This document shows, in pieces, positions 1-5,942 of a DNA stretch of 9,496 nucleotides. The translations under genes were made by a program, and so were the position numbers. The DNA comes from Proteobacteria bacterium ST_bin16. GTDB lineage: Bacteria > Pseudomonadota > Gammaproteobacteria > Burkholderiales > Nitrosomonadaceae. Under the pieces are notes generated by a model. That model did not search any database. It saw nothing but the letters and a program-made list of their open reading frames with translations, and was not told the origin of the DNA. Position 1 is the stretch's first letter; each line of letters starts with the position of its first letter. Location of the stretch: positions 1-9,496 of the forward strand of contig MSXT01000033.1 of the NCBI GenBank assembly GCA_002083595.1, in the 5' to 3' direction.

Positions 1-21
1 AATTTTATTAAGATAATCAAT

Positions 22-29
22 AAGGAGAT
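22..29 (+). promoter_or_regulatory. Strong ribosome binding site of the aldolase gene
   Basis: AAGGAGAT lies 4 nt before the ATG at 34 and is a near-complete match to the anti-Shine-Dalgarno sequence. It fixes the aldolase start and fits a highly expressed central-carbon enzyme. The AT-rich bases before it (1-21) may be part of a promoter or of the spacer after an upstream gene, but too little is present to tell. Confidence 0.8.
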
Positions 30-33
30 CTAA

Positions 34-1098
34 ATGGCACTCGTATCATTAAGACAACTACTCGATCACGCAGCGGAAAACGGCTACGGTTTGCCGGCTT
101 TCAACGTCAACAATCTGGAACAGATCCAGGCGATCATGCAAGCCGCCGATGAATGCAACAGCCCGGTTATCATGCAAGGTTCCGCCGGTGCACGCAAATA
201 TGCCGGTGAAGCATTTTTACGTCATTTGATCGAAGCAGCCGTTGAATCCTATCCGCATATACCAATCGTGATGCATCAGGATCATGGTGCTTCTCCCTCC
301 GTTTGTGTCAATGCGATCCGTAGCGGTTTCTCAAGTGTCATGATGGATGGCTCATTGCAAGCAGACGCCAAAACACCGTCTTCTTACGAATACAACGTTA
401 ATGTTACAGCCGATGTCGTTAATATCGCGCACTCGGTTGGCGTATCGGTAGAAGGCGAACTGGGTTGCTTGGGATCTCTGGAATCCGGTATGGGTGAAGC
501 CGAAGACGGTCACGGCGCGGAAGGCGTGTTATCGCATGATCAACTGCTGACCGATCCGGAAGAAGCTGCCGACTTTGTGCGCAAAACCGGTGTGGATGCA
601 CTGGCAATCGCTATCGGAACCTCACACGGCGCGTACAAATTTACCCGCAAACCTACCGGCGATATTCTGGCGATCCAACGCATCAAGGAAATCCACGCGC
701 GCATTCCCAATACTCACCTGGTGATGCATGGCTCCAGCTCAGTACCGCAAGAATGGCTGGAAATCATCCGTCAATTCGGCGGCGACATCAAAGAAACCTA
801 CGGTGTTCCGGTCGAAGAAATTCAACAAGGCATCAAATATGGCGTACGTAAAGTCAATATCGACACCGATATCCGTCTGGCGATGACCGGCGCGATCCGC
901 CGCAGTCTGGAAAAAGACAAAAGCAATTTTGACCCGCGCAAATTCCTGAAAGAAGCGACTGCTGCTGCTAAAGACATTTGTAAAGCACGCTTCGAAGCCT
1001 TCGGCTGCGCCGGACAAGCCGGAAAAATCAAACCGATTTCTCTGGAAAGTATGGCGAATCGTTATGCTAAAGGCGAATTGAACGCGGTTATTAAGTAA
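34..1098 (+). CDS. fba: Class II fructose-bisphosphate aldolase, Calvin-cycle type
   Basis: A cytoplasmic zinc enzyme that reversibly cleaves fructose-1,6-bisphosphate to dihydroxyacetone phosphate and glyceraldehyde-3-phosphate. In autotrophs it also makes sedoheptulose-1,7-bisphosphate in the Calvin cycle. The 354-residue TIM barrel is intact. Visible active-site features are HQDHG at 81-85 (catalytic Asp83, zinc ligand His84), a Glu-rich loop at 140-150 (VEGELG), GTSHG at 195-199 (zinc ligand His198), MHGSS at 231-235 (zinc ligand His232) and NIDTD at 275-279, which binds phosphate and potassium. The length and the GELGCLGSLE region fit the class IIB subgroup used in CO2 fixation (family knowledge), where the gene is called cbbA or fba. 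The start is supported by the AAGGAGAT ribosome site. No classical terminator follows, but a 14-bp inverted repeat lies 32 nt past the stop. Function is near certain; the Calvin-cycle role is inferred. Confidence 0.97.
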   Translation: MALVSLRQLLDHAAENGYGLPAFNVNNLEQIQAIMQAADECNSPVIMQGSAGARKYAGEAFLRHLIEAAVESYPHIPIVMHQDHGASPSVCVNAIRSGFSSVMMDGSLQADAKTPSSYEYNVNVTADVVNIAHSVGVSVEGELGCLGSLESGMGEAEDGHGAEGVLSHDQLLTDPEEAADFVRKTGVDALAIAIGTSHGAYKFTRKPTGDILAIQRIKEIHARIPNTHLVMHGSSSVPQEWLEIIRQFGGDIKETYGVPVEEIQQGIKYGVRKVNIDTDIRLAMTGAIRRSLEKDKSNFDPRKFLKEATAAAKDICKARFEAFGCAGQAGKIKPISLESMANRYAKGELNAVIK

Positions 1099-1130
1099 AT
1101 TAATTAATTGCATTAATTTCCGCGCAATAA

Positions 1131-1172
1131 CTCTATGATTGAGATGAAAACTTTTTATTCTCAATCATAGAG
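1131..1172. repeat. Perfect 14-bp inverted repeat downstream of fba
   Basis: CTCTATGATTGAGA (1131-1144) is repeated exactly as its reverse complement at 1159-1172, around a 14-nt AT-rich centre. As RNA it would form a stable stem-loop behind fba, so it may end or protect that transcript. Neither strand has the run of T expected right after an intrinsic terminator, so this is not a textbook terminator. A 12-bp AT palindrome (AGAAAATTTTCT, 1182-1193) follows closely. It could also be a protein site or a repeat-element end. Confidence 0.6.
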
Positions 1173-1285
1173 CTCATGATCAGAAAATTTTCTTAGTAAT
1201 TCCATTCAGGCTTGTGTCCGCTAAAGCAGAAACTGATGCTACTGTAAATTCGTATTAGGTGAAATTCTTAGCATGGTGCCTTTAA
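1173..1285. other. AT-rich intergenic stretch before the exported orphan
   Basis: No gene is visible here. The stretch holds the palindrome at 1182-1193, a weak ribosome-like AGGTGA at 1257-1262 and, 10 nt later, an ATG at 1273 that reads only six codons (MVPLIK) before a stop. Removing one base in the A-run at 1288-1290 would join that ATG in frame to the signal peptide that follows, so this is probably the true 5' end of the orphan gene. I found no convincing -35/-10 pair. Confidence 0.45.
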
Positions 1286-1753
1286 TTAAATAAATTAAGA
1301 ATTCATATCGTTGGAGCTTTCCTAATACTTGCGCCAATCTCGCTGCAAGGTTTTGCTCAAGAAGCACCAATTTTGCAGCTTCGTTGTGACGGATTTCAAG
1401 AAGAGTTCTCCGTTTCTGATCTGGAACCTGGAGGAAGAAGTAGCCGAGAACCTACAACATTTACTCTTAGGATTCAGCTAAGTTCAGGGTTGGCAGAAAT
1501 CACTGGACTTCCATTGTTTGCCCTAGTAGCTAATGATAGCTCATTGAGATTCACGATATCGGATACAGTGCTTTCCCATGAAAGTGAATACTCCTTGAGT
1601 AATTCAGAAGGAAAATTTAATTCTTCTCTTTCTATTGATAGATACTCTGGAATCGCATACGAGAGTCAAGTTATTACTGCAAAGAAAGGGAATGTCATGA
1701 GAATCTTCTCCGGTCAATACAATTGCGTTGTGTTAAAAGAGAAATTGTTCTAA
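1286..1753 (+). CDS. Small exported protein of unknown function, start lost or frameshifted
   Basis: I do not recognise this protein. The open frame runs from 1286, just after a TAA at 1283-1285, to the stop at 1751-1753. The first possible standard start is TTG at 1373, which gives 126 residues, but the codons before it encode a clear signal peptide. That peptide has a basic start (NKLRIH), a hydrophobic core (IVGAFLILAPISL) and a QGFA/QE cleavage site near 1355-1360. No ATG or GTG lies in frame between 1286 and 1372, so the annotated start would cut off the export signal. The mature part has one Cys near each end (LRCDG and QYNCVV), a possible disulphide, and looks rich in beta strands, as in small periplasmic proteins. 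The nearest plausible start is the ATG at 1273, one base out of frame. The gene is AT-richer than its neighbours (about 42% GC over 1501-1560, counted by hand). It may be a recent pseudogene, a sequencing indel or a gene with a rare start. Confidence 0.5.
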   Translation, partial: LNKLRIHIVGAFLILAPISLQGFAQEAPILQLRCDGFQEEFSVSDLEPGGRSSREPTTFTLRIQLSSGLAEITGLPLFALVANDSSLRFTISDTVLSHESEYSLSNSEGKFNSSLSIDRYSGIAYESQVITAKKGNVMRIFSGQYNCVVLKEKLF

Positions 1754-1836
1754 TGCCGCTGTGGCTTATGAATACTATAGCGAAAATTATCTTCTTTCAC
1801 GGAGTTGTGCCGGATAGTCTGTGATACAAACAAAAT
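1754..1836. other. Convergent intergenic region
   Basis: These 83 bases separate the 3' ends of the exported orphan (+) and yggX (-). On the minus strand the bases just after the yggX stop are T-rich, but no convincing GC-rich hairpin precedes them. I see no gene or clear terminator for either side. Confidence 0.4.
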
Positions 1837-2118
1837 TTATGCATGGTTCTGGGGTGGTGGCACATACCCCGCCGCCTGTTCGGCACCTTCCCCAAAAAAA
1901 TGCGCTTCCATTTGCTCTGCCAGATATTTCCGTGCTTTGGCGTCTGATAGATTTAAACGGTTTTCGTTGACCAGCGTGGTTTGGTGTTTGATCCACTGAC
2001 TCCAGGCTTCTTTGGAAACATTCTCAAAAATCCGCTTACCCAATTCGCCGGGGTAGGTTTGAAAATCCAGCCCTTCGGCCTCGCGGCCCAGTTTGATGCA
2101 TTTCACCATTCTTGCCAT
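1837..2118 (-). CDS. yggX: Probable Fe(2+)-trafficking protein YggX
   Basis: A small cytoplasmic protein of 93 residues, the usual family size (about 90). Family members protect iron-sulphur proteins from oxidative damage and are thought to handle labile ferrous iron. Diagnostic features are the N-terminal MVKC (conserved Cys7), the LGREAEGLDF segment, YPGELGKRI, and the SKEAWSQW helix followed by LVNE. The frame stays open to an ATG at 2259, but the ATG at 2118 is chosen because AAGGA (2125-2129 on the minus strand) sits 6 nt before it and because homologues begin here. An ATG at 2109 is also possible. It lies 176 nt downstream of argA, so it may share that transcript or have its own promoter. 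Identity is firm; the exact biochemical role is unsettled even in model species. Confidence 0.95.
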   Translation of the reverse strand: MARMVKCIKLGREAEGLDFQTYPGELGKRIFENVSKEAWSQWIKHQTTLVNENRLNLSDAKARKYLAEQMEAHFFGEGAEQAAGYVPPPQNHA

Positions 2119-2177
2119 TTCGTATCCTTGCTTTGAATCAGTAAAAGAGTATTGGAAATTCTCTGAAAAAACTTGTT

Positions 2178-2210
2178 GCCGTGCGTTCCGAACATGTCGA
2201 AGGACATAAC
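2178..2210. repeat. Possible degenerate REP-like dispersed repeat
   Basis: In the argA-yggX gap the bases 2178-2210 contain a core, TGTCGAAGGAC, that from memory matches a dispersed palindromic element common in beta- and gammaproteobacteria (CGTCCTGAGC then TTGTCGAAGGACG). About four fifths of the positions agree, but the left arm has drifted (GTTCC where GTCCT would pair), so the hairpin is weakened. If real, it is a decayed copy of an element moved by a REP-associated transposase. There is no second copy in this window to compare, so the call is tentative. Confidence 0.25.
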
Positions 2211-2241
2211 CAGAGTTTCCTTTTGAGGAAAGACCGGCATT

Positions 2242-2259
2242 ATGAAACGTTCGTTTCAT
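2242..2259. promoter_or_regulatory. Perfect 8-bp palindrome with 2-nt centre, possible operator
   Basis: ATGAAACG-TT-CGTTTCAT is fully symmetric and lies in the gap between argA and yggX, 36 nt past the argA stop. The form (an 18-bp dyad with A/T-rich ends and a CG step either side of the centre) is typical of binding sites for TetR-type dimeric repressors. No such regulator is encoded in the window. As RNA it could form a short hairpin with a GAAC loop, but no T-run follows in the argA direction, so it is not a terminator. A chance palindrome cannot be excluded. Confidence 0.35.
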
Positions 2260-2294
2260 TGAGTAAACAGCCGAAGCGTATTTTGTATGAAAAA

Positions 2295-3665
2295 TTACAA
2301 GTGCTTGATCAGCACTTTCGAGCGGCGCTGGTAGTTATATAAATTCTGTTTGGTTTTCGGTAATTCAGCCGGGGTGGCTTGGCTGAAGCCGTGTTCGATG
2401 AACCAATGCGTGGCATGCGTGGTGAGTACGAACAGTTTGTGGATGCCCTGCGCGATGGTTTTATTTTCGATCTGCTTGAGCAAGCGTTCGCCGTGTCCTT
2501 GGTCGCGGTAATCCGGGTGGATCGCCAGACAGGCGAGTTCGCAGGCGTGTTCTTCGGGGAAGGGGTATAGCGCGGCGCAGCCGAGGATGACACCATCGTG
2601 CTCGAGTATGGTAAAGCGGTCGATTTCGATTTCCAGCAATTCACGGCCGCGCCTGACCAGAATGCCTTCGGCTTCGAGTGGCTCGATCAGTTGCAGAATG
2701 CCGCCGACATCGTCGATTCTGGCTCTGCGCAGCGCTTGCAACGTTTCCTGCGAAATCATGCAGCCGATGCCATCGTGCGTGAAAAGCTCCTGAATGATCG
2801 CGCCATCGTTATGGCGGCTGACCAGATGCGCGCGCGCGACACCTCTATCGCAGGCTTTAGTAGCCGATTGAAATGCCGGTAAAACTGCCTCGGGTATTTT
2901 ACGCATATCGGCTGTAATTTCTTGTTCCAGCAGCAATTTGCTCTCGGCAACGGTCAGTTCGCGCGGGAGCATTCCGGCTTTGTTTTCCTCGGCAGCTTTG
3001 CAGTCGATGGCGTCCAACAGAAAAATCAGCTTCTCGGCGCGCAGTGCAATGGCGGTTTCAGTTACCACATTTTCCATCGTTAAATTAAAAATTTCACCGG
3101 TGGGCGAGTAACCCAGCGGCGAAATCAGCACCACATCGCCTTGTTCCAGACGCGAATGAATCGCCGGAGCATTGATCTTGCGCACTTTCCCGGTATGCAT
3201 CAGGTCGATGCCCTGGATCACGCCTTGTGGACAAGCGGTGACGAAATTTCCGCTGGTGACGCGAATGGAGGCATTGGCCATCGGTGAGTTGGGCAAACCC
3301 ATCGACAGCAAGGCGGCGATCTCGTGATGCACGCGCCCGACCGATTCCTTGACACACTGCAACGCGGCGGGGTCGGTGACGCGCATGCCCAGGACGGTTT
3401 GTGTTTCCAGTTGCGACTCATCCAGACGTAATTGAATTTGCGGACGCGCGCCATGCACCAATACCAGCCGGACCCCCAAGCTGGCGAGCAGATTGACGTC
3501 GTGGATGAAATTGACAAAGGTGGCGTTAGTGACCATTTCGCCGCTAAAGCCAATGACGAAGGTTTTGCCTCTGAACGCATTGATATACGGAGCGACCGAG
3601 CGGAACCAGGCGACAAATTCAGTAGGTGTGTTCATGGTCTGTGAAGAAAGCGGATTTTTGTTCAT
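2295..3665 (-). CDS. argA: Amino-acid N-acetyltransferase (N-acetylglutamate synthase)
   Basis: It makes N-acetyl-L-glutamate from acetyl-CoA and glutamate, the first step of arginine synthesis, in the cytoplasm. The protein has the classical two-domain form. An amino-acid-kinase-like domain (about 30-300) carries GKTFVIGFSGE (33-43), the LVLVHGARPQ segment (68-77), SGNF (138-141) and the GEIFNLT loop (190-196). A GNAT acetyltransferase domain (about 310-456) carries the acetyl-CoA loop DQGHGERLL (388-396) and the C-terminal NYQRRSKVL. At 456 residues it is slightly longer than the E. coli enzyme (443). The start is uncertain: ATG at 3665 is 8 nt after the rsmE stop and could be coupled to it, while ATG at 3635 (residue 11) agrees better with homologue N-termini but has no visible ribosome site. 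Family enzymes are commonly inhibited by arginine through the kinase-like domain. Co-transcription with rsmE is likely from the spacing. Confidence 0.96.
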   Translation of the reverse strand: MNKNPLSSQTMNTPTEFVAWFRSVAPYINAFRGKTFVIGFSGEMVTNATFVNFIHDVNLLASLGVRLVLVHGARPQIQLRLDESQLETQTVLGMRVTDPAALQCVKESVGRVHHEIAALLSMGLPNSPMANASIRVTSGNFVTACPQGVIQGIDLMHTGKVRKINAPAIHSRLEQGDVVLISPLGYSPTGEIFNLTMENVVTETAIALRAEKLIFLLDAIDCKAAEENKAGMLPRELTVAESKLLLEQEITADMRKIPEAVLPAFQSATKACDRGVARAHLVSRHNDGAIIQELFTHDGIGCMISQETLQALRRARIDDVGGILQLIEPLEAEGILVRRGRELLEIEIDRFTILEHDGVILGCAALYPFPEEHACELACLAIHPDYRDQGHGERLLKQIENKTIAQGIHKLFVLTTHATHWFIEHGFSQATPAELPKTKQNLYNYQRRSKVLIKHL

Positions 3666-3673
3666 GCGATCGG

Positions 3674-4420
3674 TTAAAAATCACCCCACAAGGTTTGCAA
3701 TGCGGCAATAGCCGTCAAAGCCGCGCTTTCGGTACGCAGGATGCGTTTTCCCAACCGTAGCGGAACGAAGCCGGTATGTAAAACAGCTGTTTCTTCTTCC
3801 GGCGTAAACCCGCCTTCCGGTCCGATCACGAGCGACAGGCTGGCATCGGCCGGTGGTTTGGGAATCTCTTTCAAGCTTTGCGTGGCTGTTGTAGATAGCA
3901 TAAAGCAAACATCACGAGGCGACCGATCGGATTTTTTCCGGCTCAGCCATTCCGGCAGCGAAATTAGCGGCAGTACTTGTGGCACGTGATTTCTACCGCT
4001 TTGCTCGCAAGCGGAAATGACGATTTTTTGCCAGTGTTGCTGGCGCTTACCGGCGCGCTCACCGGACAAGTGCACGATGCTGCGCGCCGTGGTCACGGGT
4101 TGAATGCGCGTCACGCCCAGCTCTATCGCCTTTTGTATGATCCAATCCATTTTTTCATTGACGCAGACAGCTTGGGCCAACTCAATCGACAATGGCGATT
4201 CGCGATCCATCGCGTGATAGGCGTCGATCCGGACGGCCGTGCTGGATTTGGTGATGCTGGTGATGTGCGCGGAGAATTCACCGCCCTGGCCATTGAACAA
4301 TGTGACCGCATCGCCTTCTTTCAGCCGCAATACTCGGGCGGCATGGTGTTTGTTCTCGGCCGATAATTCGACAACCGTTCCGGCAGTGATTTCTTCGGGA
4401 TGGTAAAAGCGCGCATGCAT
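3674..4420 (-). CDS. rsmE: 16S rRNA (uracil(1498)-N(3))-methyltransferase
   Basis: A SAM-dependent enzyme that methylates N3 of U1498 in the decoding region of 16S rRNA on the small ribosomal subunit. The 248 residues fit the family. An N-terminal PUA-like RNA-binding region (1-70, with HHAARVLRLKEGD) is followed by a SPOUT domain with a C-terminal trefoil knot. Diagnostic motifs are KMDWIIQKAIELGV (90-103), EQSGRNHVP (139-147), the SAM loop IGPEGGF (199-205) and LGKRILRTESA (223-233). The ATG at 4420 gives the MHARFYH start usual for homologues. No good Shine-Dalgarno sequence precedes it and the frame closes upstream at a TGA (4463-4465), so no other ATG is available. It is the first gene of the minus-strand group rsmE-argA-yggX, an arrangement that reflects shared transcription rather than shared function. 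Confidence 0.96.
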   Translation of the reverse strand: MHARFYHPEEITAGTVVELSAENKHHAARVLRLKEGDAVTLFNGQGGEFSAHITSITKSSTAVRIDAYHAMDRESPLSIELAQAVCVNEKMDWIIQKAIELGVTRIQPVTTARSIVHLSGERAGKRQQHWQKIVISACEQSGRNHVPQVLPLISLPEWLSRKKSDRSPRDVCFMLSTTATQSLKEIPKPPADASLSLVIGPEGGFTPEEETAVLHTGFVPLRLGKRILRTESAALTAIAALQTLWGDF

Positions 4421-4469
4421 GATGGGGGCTGACCGGGGTAAGTAGCAATTCGATAAATGGACTCATGAT

Positions 4470-4478
4470 AATATAGCA
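4470..4478 (-). promoter_or_regulatory. Possible extended -10 promoter for rsmE-argA
   Basis: On the minus strand these bases read TGCTATATT, an extended -10 element (TG-N plus TATATT, five of six matches to TATAAT), about 50 nt before the rsmE start. The -35 region at 17 nt spacing is poor, which extended -10 promoters tolerate. It is the only decent candidate seen in the 164-nt divergent gap 4421-4584. On the other strand a TATTAT near 4557-4562 could serve the thioredoxin-fold gene, but no matching -35 was found. Confidence 0.3.
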
Positions 4479-4584
4479 CGTTATTTATCCGGCATTCATT
4501 GTCTGACCGCTGTTGCAATGGGTGGGCGCGACGGGCTGGAGAAGCGATTTTCAAGATTATTATCGATAGTAGGAGAAAAAGCAT

Positions 4585-5142
4585 ATGGCAAGTTTGGAAA
4601 CGCCGGTTTGTGATTTTGGCTGGAAAGCGGTTGATTTTGATTTGTTGGGCGTCGACGGTAAGCGCCATAACCTGGCTTCCGCAAAAGGGGAAAACGGCCT
4701 GCTGGTGATGTTTATCTGCAATCATTGCCCGTATGTCAAAGCGGTGCAGGATCGTATCATTCGCGATGTGAGCGAGTTGAAATCACACGGCATCAATGCC
4801 ATTGCGATCATGTCCAATGACCCGGCCGATTACCCGGAAGATTCATTTGAAAACATGGCACTGGTGGCGAAACAACTAAACTATCCTTTCCCGTATGTGT
4901 GGGATAAGACACAAGAAATTGCCAAACGCTATGGCGCAGTGTGCACACCGGATTTCTTCGGTTTCAACGACAAACTGGAATTGCAATATCGCGGCCGCCT
5001 GGACGCATCGCGCAAAGAAGCCGCTCCTGCCGATGTACGCAGGGATTTGTTCGAGGGTATGTTGCAAGTTGCCAAAACCGGCCGTGGTCCGGCAGAACAA
5101 ATCCCTAGTATCGGCTGTTCGATCAAGTGGCGATCGGAGTAA
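4585..5142 (+). CDS. Thioredoxin-fold (AhpC/TSA-like) redox protein
   Basis: A 185-residue protein with no signal peptide or membrane segment, so probably cytoplasmic. It has the thioredoxin/redoxin fold. A strand (LLVMFICN) leads into the redox motif C45-N-H-C48 followed by PYVK, and a Cys-Thr-Pro turn (C120-T-P122) supplies the cis-proline that faces the active site. A further Cys178 sits in the conserved tail GCSIKW. This pattern belongs to a widespread family usually annotated only as thioredoxin family protein, so the substrate is unknown; peroxide or thiol-disulphide chemistry is the likely role. The ATG is preceded by AGGAG (about 4571-4575), well placed. The stop is 2 nt before the chosen start of the phosphatase gene, so the two are probably co-translated and head a run that continues into trkA and trkH. 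The motif is complete, with no sign of decay. Confidence 0.88.
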   Translation: MASLETPVCDFGWKAVDFDLLGVDGKRHNLASAKGENGLLVMFICNHCPYVKAVQDRIIRDVSELKSHGINAIAIMSNDPADYPEDSFENMALVAKQLNYPFPYVWDKTQEIAKRYGAVCTPDFFGFNDKLELQYRGRLDASRKEAAPADVRRDLFEGMLQVAKTGRGPAEQIPSIGCSIKWRSE

Positions 5143-5144
5143 AC

Positions 5145-5933
5145 GTGCTAGAAGAAGTGATTACAGCGGTAAAAGATGTCGCGCAGCAAGTTATCATGCC
5201 GCGCTACCTGCAAGTCGACCGTCAGATTAAAGCGGATGGCAGTTTTTTTACCGAAGCAGATGTCGCGGCACAGAATGCGCTGCTGGAGAAACTGCAAAAA
5301 ATTTATCCAGCCGCCGCGATGGGCGAAGAAATGACAAAGCAGGAGCAGGAAGCGCAGTGGATCAAGGGGCAATCCGGTTTGTGGAGCATCGATCCGATCG
5401 ATGGCACATCCAACTTTCTCAATGGGTTACCGTACTTTGCCATTTCGGTGGCGTTCATGGAGCAAGGCAGGAGTGTGCTGGGCGTGATCTACAATCCAGT
5501 GACGGATGAGATGTTTTATGCCACCAAAGGTGGCGGTGCTTTTTTGAATGGCATTGCGTTGCCGCTGAAGACGTATACACCCGCATTATCGGGTGCCATG
5601 GCCAATGTCGATTTAAAGCGGCTGGACCGGAAATTCGCGGCCAGAGTGGCTGCTTATCCACCGTTTGCCTCGCAGCGCAACTTTGGCGCATGCGCGCTGG
5701 AATGGTGCTATACCGCCGCCGGTTATTTTGATTTGTATCTGCACGGCGGACAGAAGCCCTGGGATTACGGCGCGGGTTCATTGATTCTCGCAGAAGCGGG
5801 TGGACATATGTGCGGCTTCGAGCAGGATGACTACTGGGCGGGATCGCCGTGGACGCGATCCGTGATAGCGGCGCTGGATCCCGGGTTATTTGCGCAATGG
5901 CGCGACTGGGTGCGCGAGAACCGGAAAGAGTAG
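5145..5933 (+). CDS. Inositol monophosphatase family protein
   Basis: A magnesium-dependent sugar/polyol phosphatase of the IMPase superfamily (262 residues). Metal-site motifs are complete: GEE (60-62, Glu61), WSIDPIDGTSNF (80-91; Asp83, Asp86, Gly87-Thr88) and WDYGAG (206-211, Asp207), followed by AEAGG. Relatives act on inositol-1-phosphate, histidinol-phosphate, fructose-1,6-bisphosphate or 3'-phosphoadenosine 5'-phosphate, and the sequence alone does not tell which. The frame is open from a GTG at 5127, overlapping the previous gene by 16 nt, but I prefer the GTG at 5145 because GGAG (5136-5139) lies 5 nt before it and the VLEEVITAVK helix is the usual family start. The longer form would begin MAIGVN. 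The gap to trkA is 9 nt, pointing to one operon. Histidinol-phosphatase is a reasonable alternative name, but no other his gene is present. Confidence 0.9.
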   Translation: MLEEVITAVKDVAQQVIMPRYLQVDRQIKADGSFFTEADVAAQNALLEKLQKIYPAAAMGEEMTKQEQEAQWIKGQSGLWSIDPIDGTSNFLNGLPYFAISVAFMEQGRSVLGVIYNPVTDEMFYATKGGGAFLNGIALPLKTYTPALSGAMANVDLKRLDRKFAARVAAYPPFASQRNFGACALEWCYTAAGYFDLYLHGGQKPWDYGAGSLILAEAGGHMCGFEQDDYWAGSPWTRSVIAALDPGLFAQWRDWVRENRKE

Positions 5934-5942
5934 GTTGTTCAA

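Noticed and set aside
1102..1118. AT-only inverted repeat right after the fba stop (AATTAAT / ATTAATT)
   Set aside because: A stem of A-T pairs only with a 3-nt loop is too weak for a terminator; TTAA-rich repeats of this kind arise easily by chance.
739..1164. A 141-codon minus-strand open frame within and past fba
   Set aside because: It lies antisense to a clear aldolase, its translation resembles no family I know, and it has no ribosome site. It is a reverse-frame shadow.
2119..2259. N-terminal extension of YggX by 47 codons to the ATG at 2259
   Set aside because: Homologues start at MARMVKC, an AAGGA site precedes ATG 2118, and the extension is made of intergenic palindrome and repeat-like sequence.
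3977..4366. A 129-codon plus-strand frame inside rsmE
   Set aside because: Antisense shadow of a complete RsmE.
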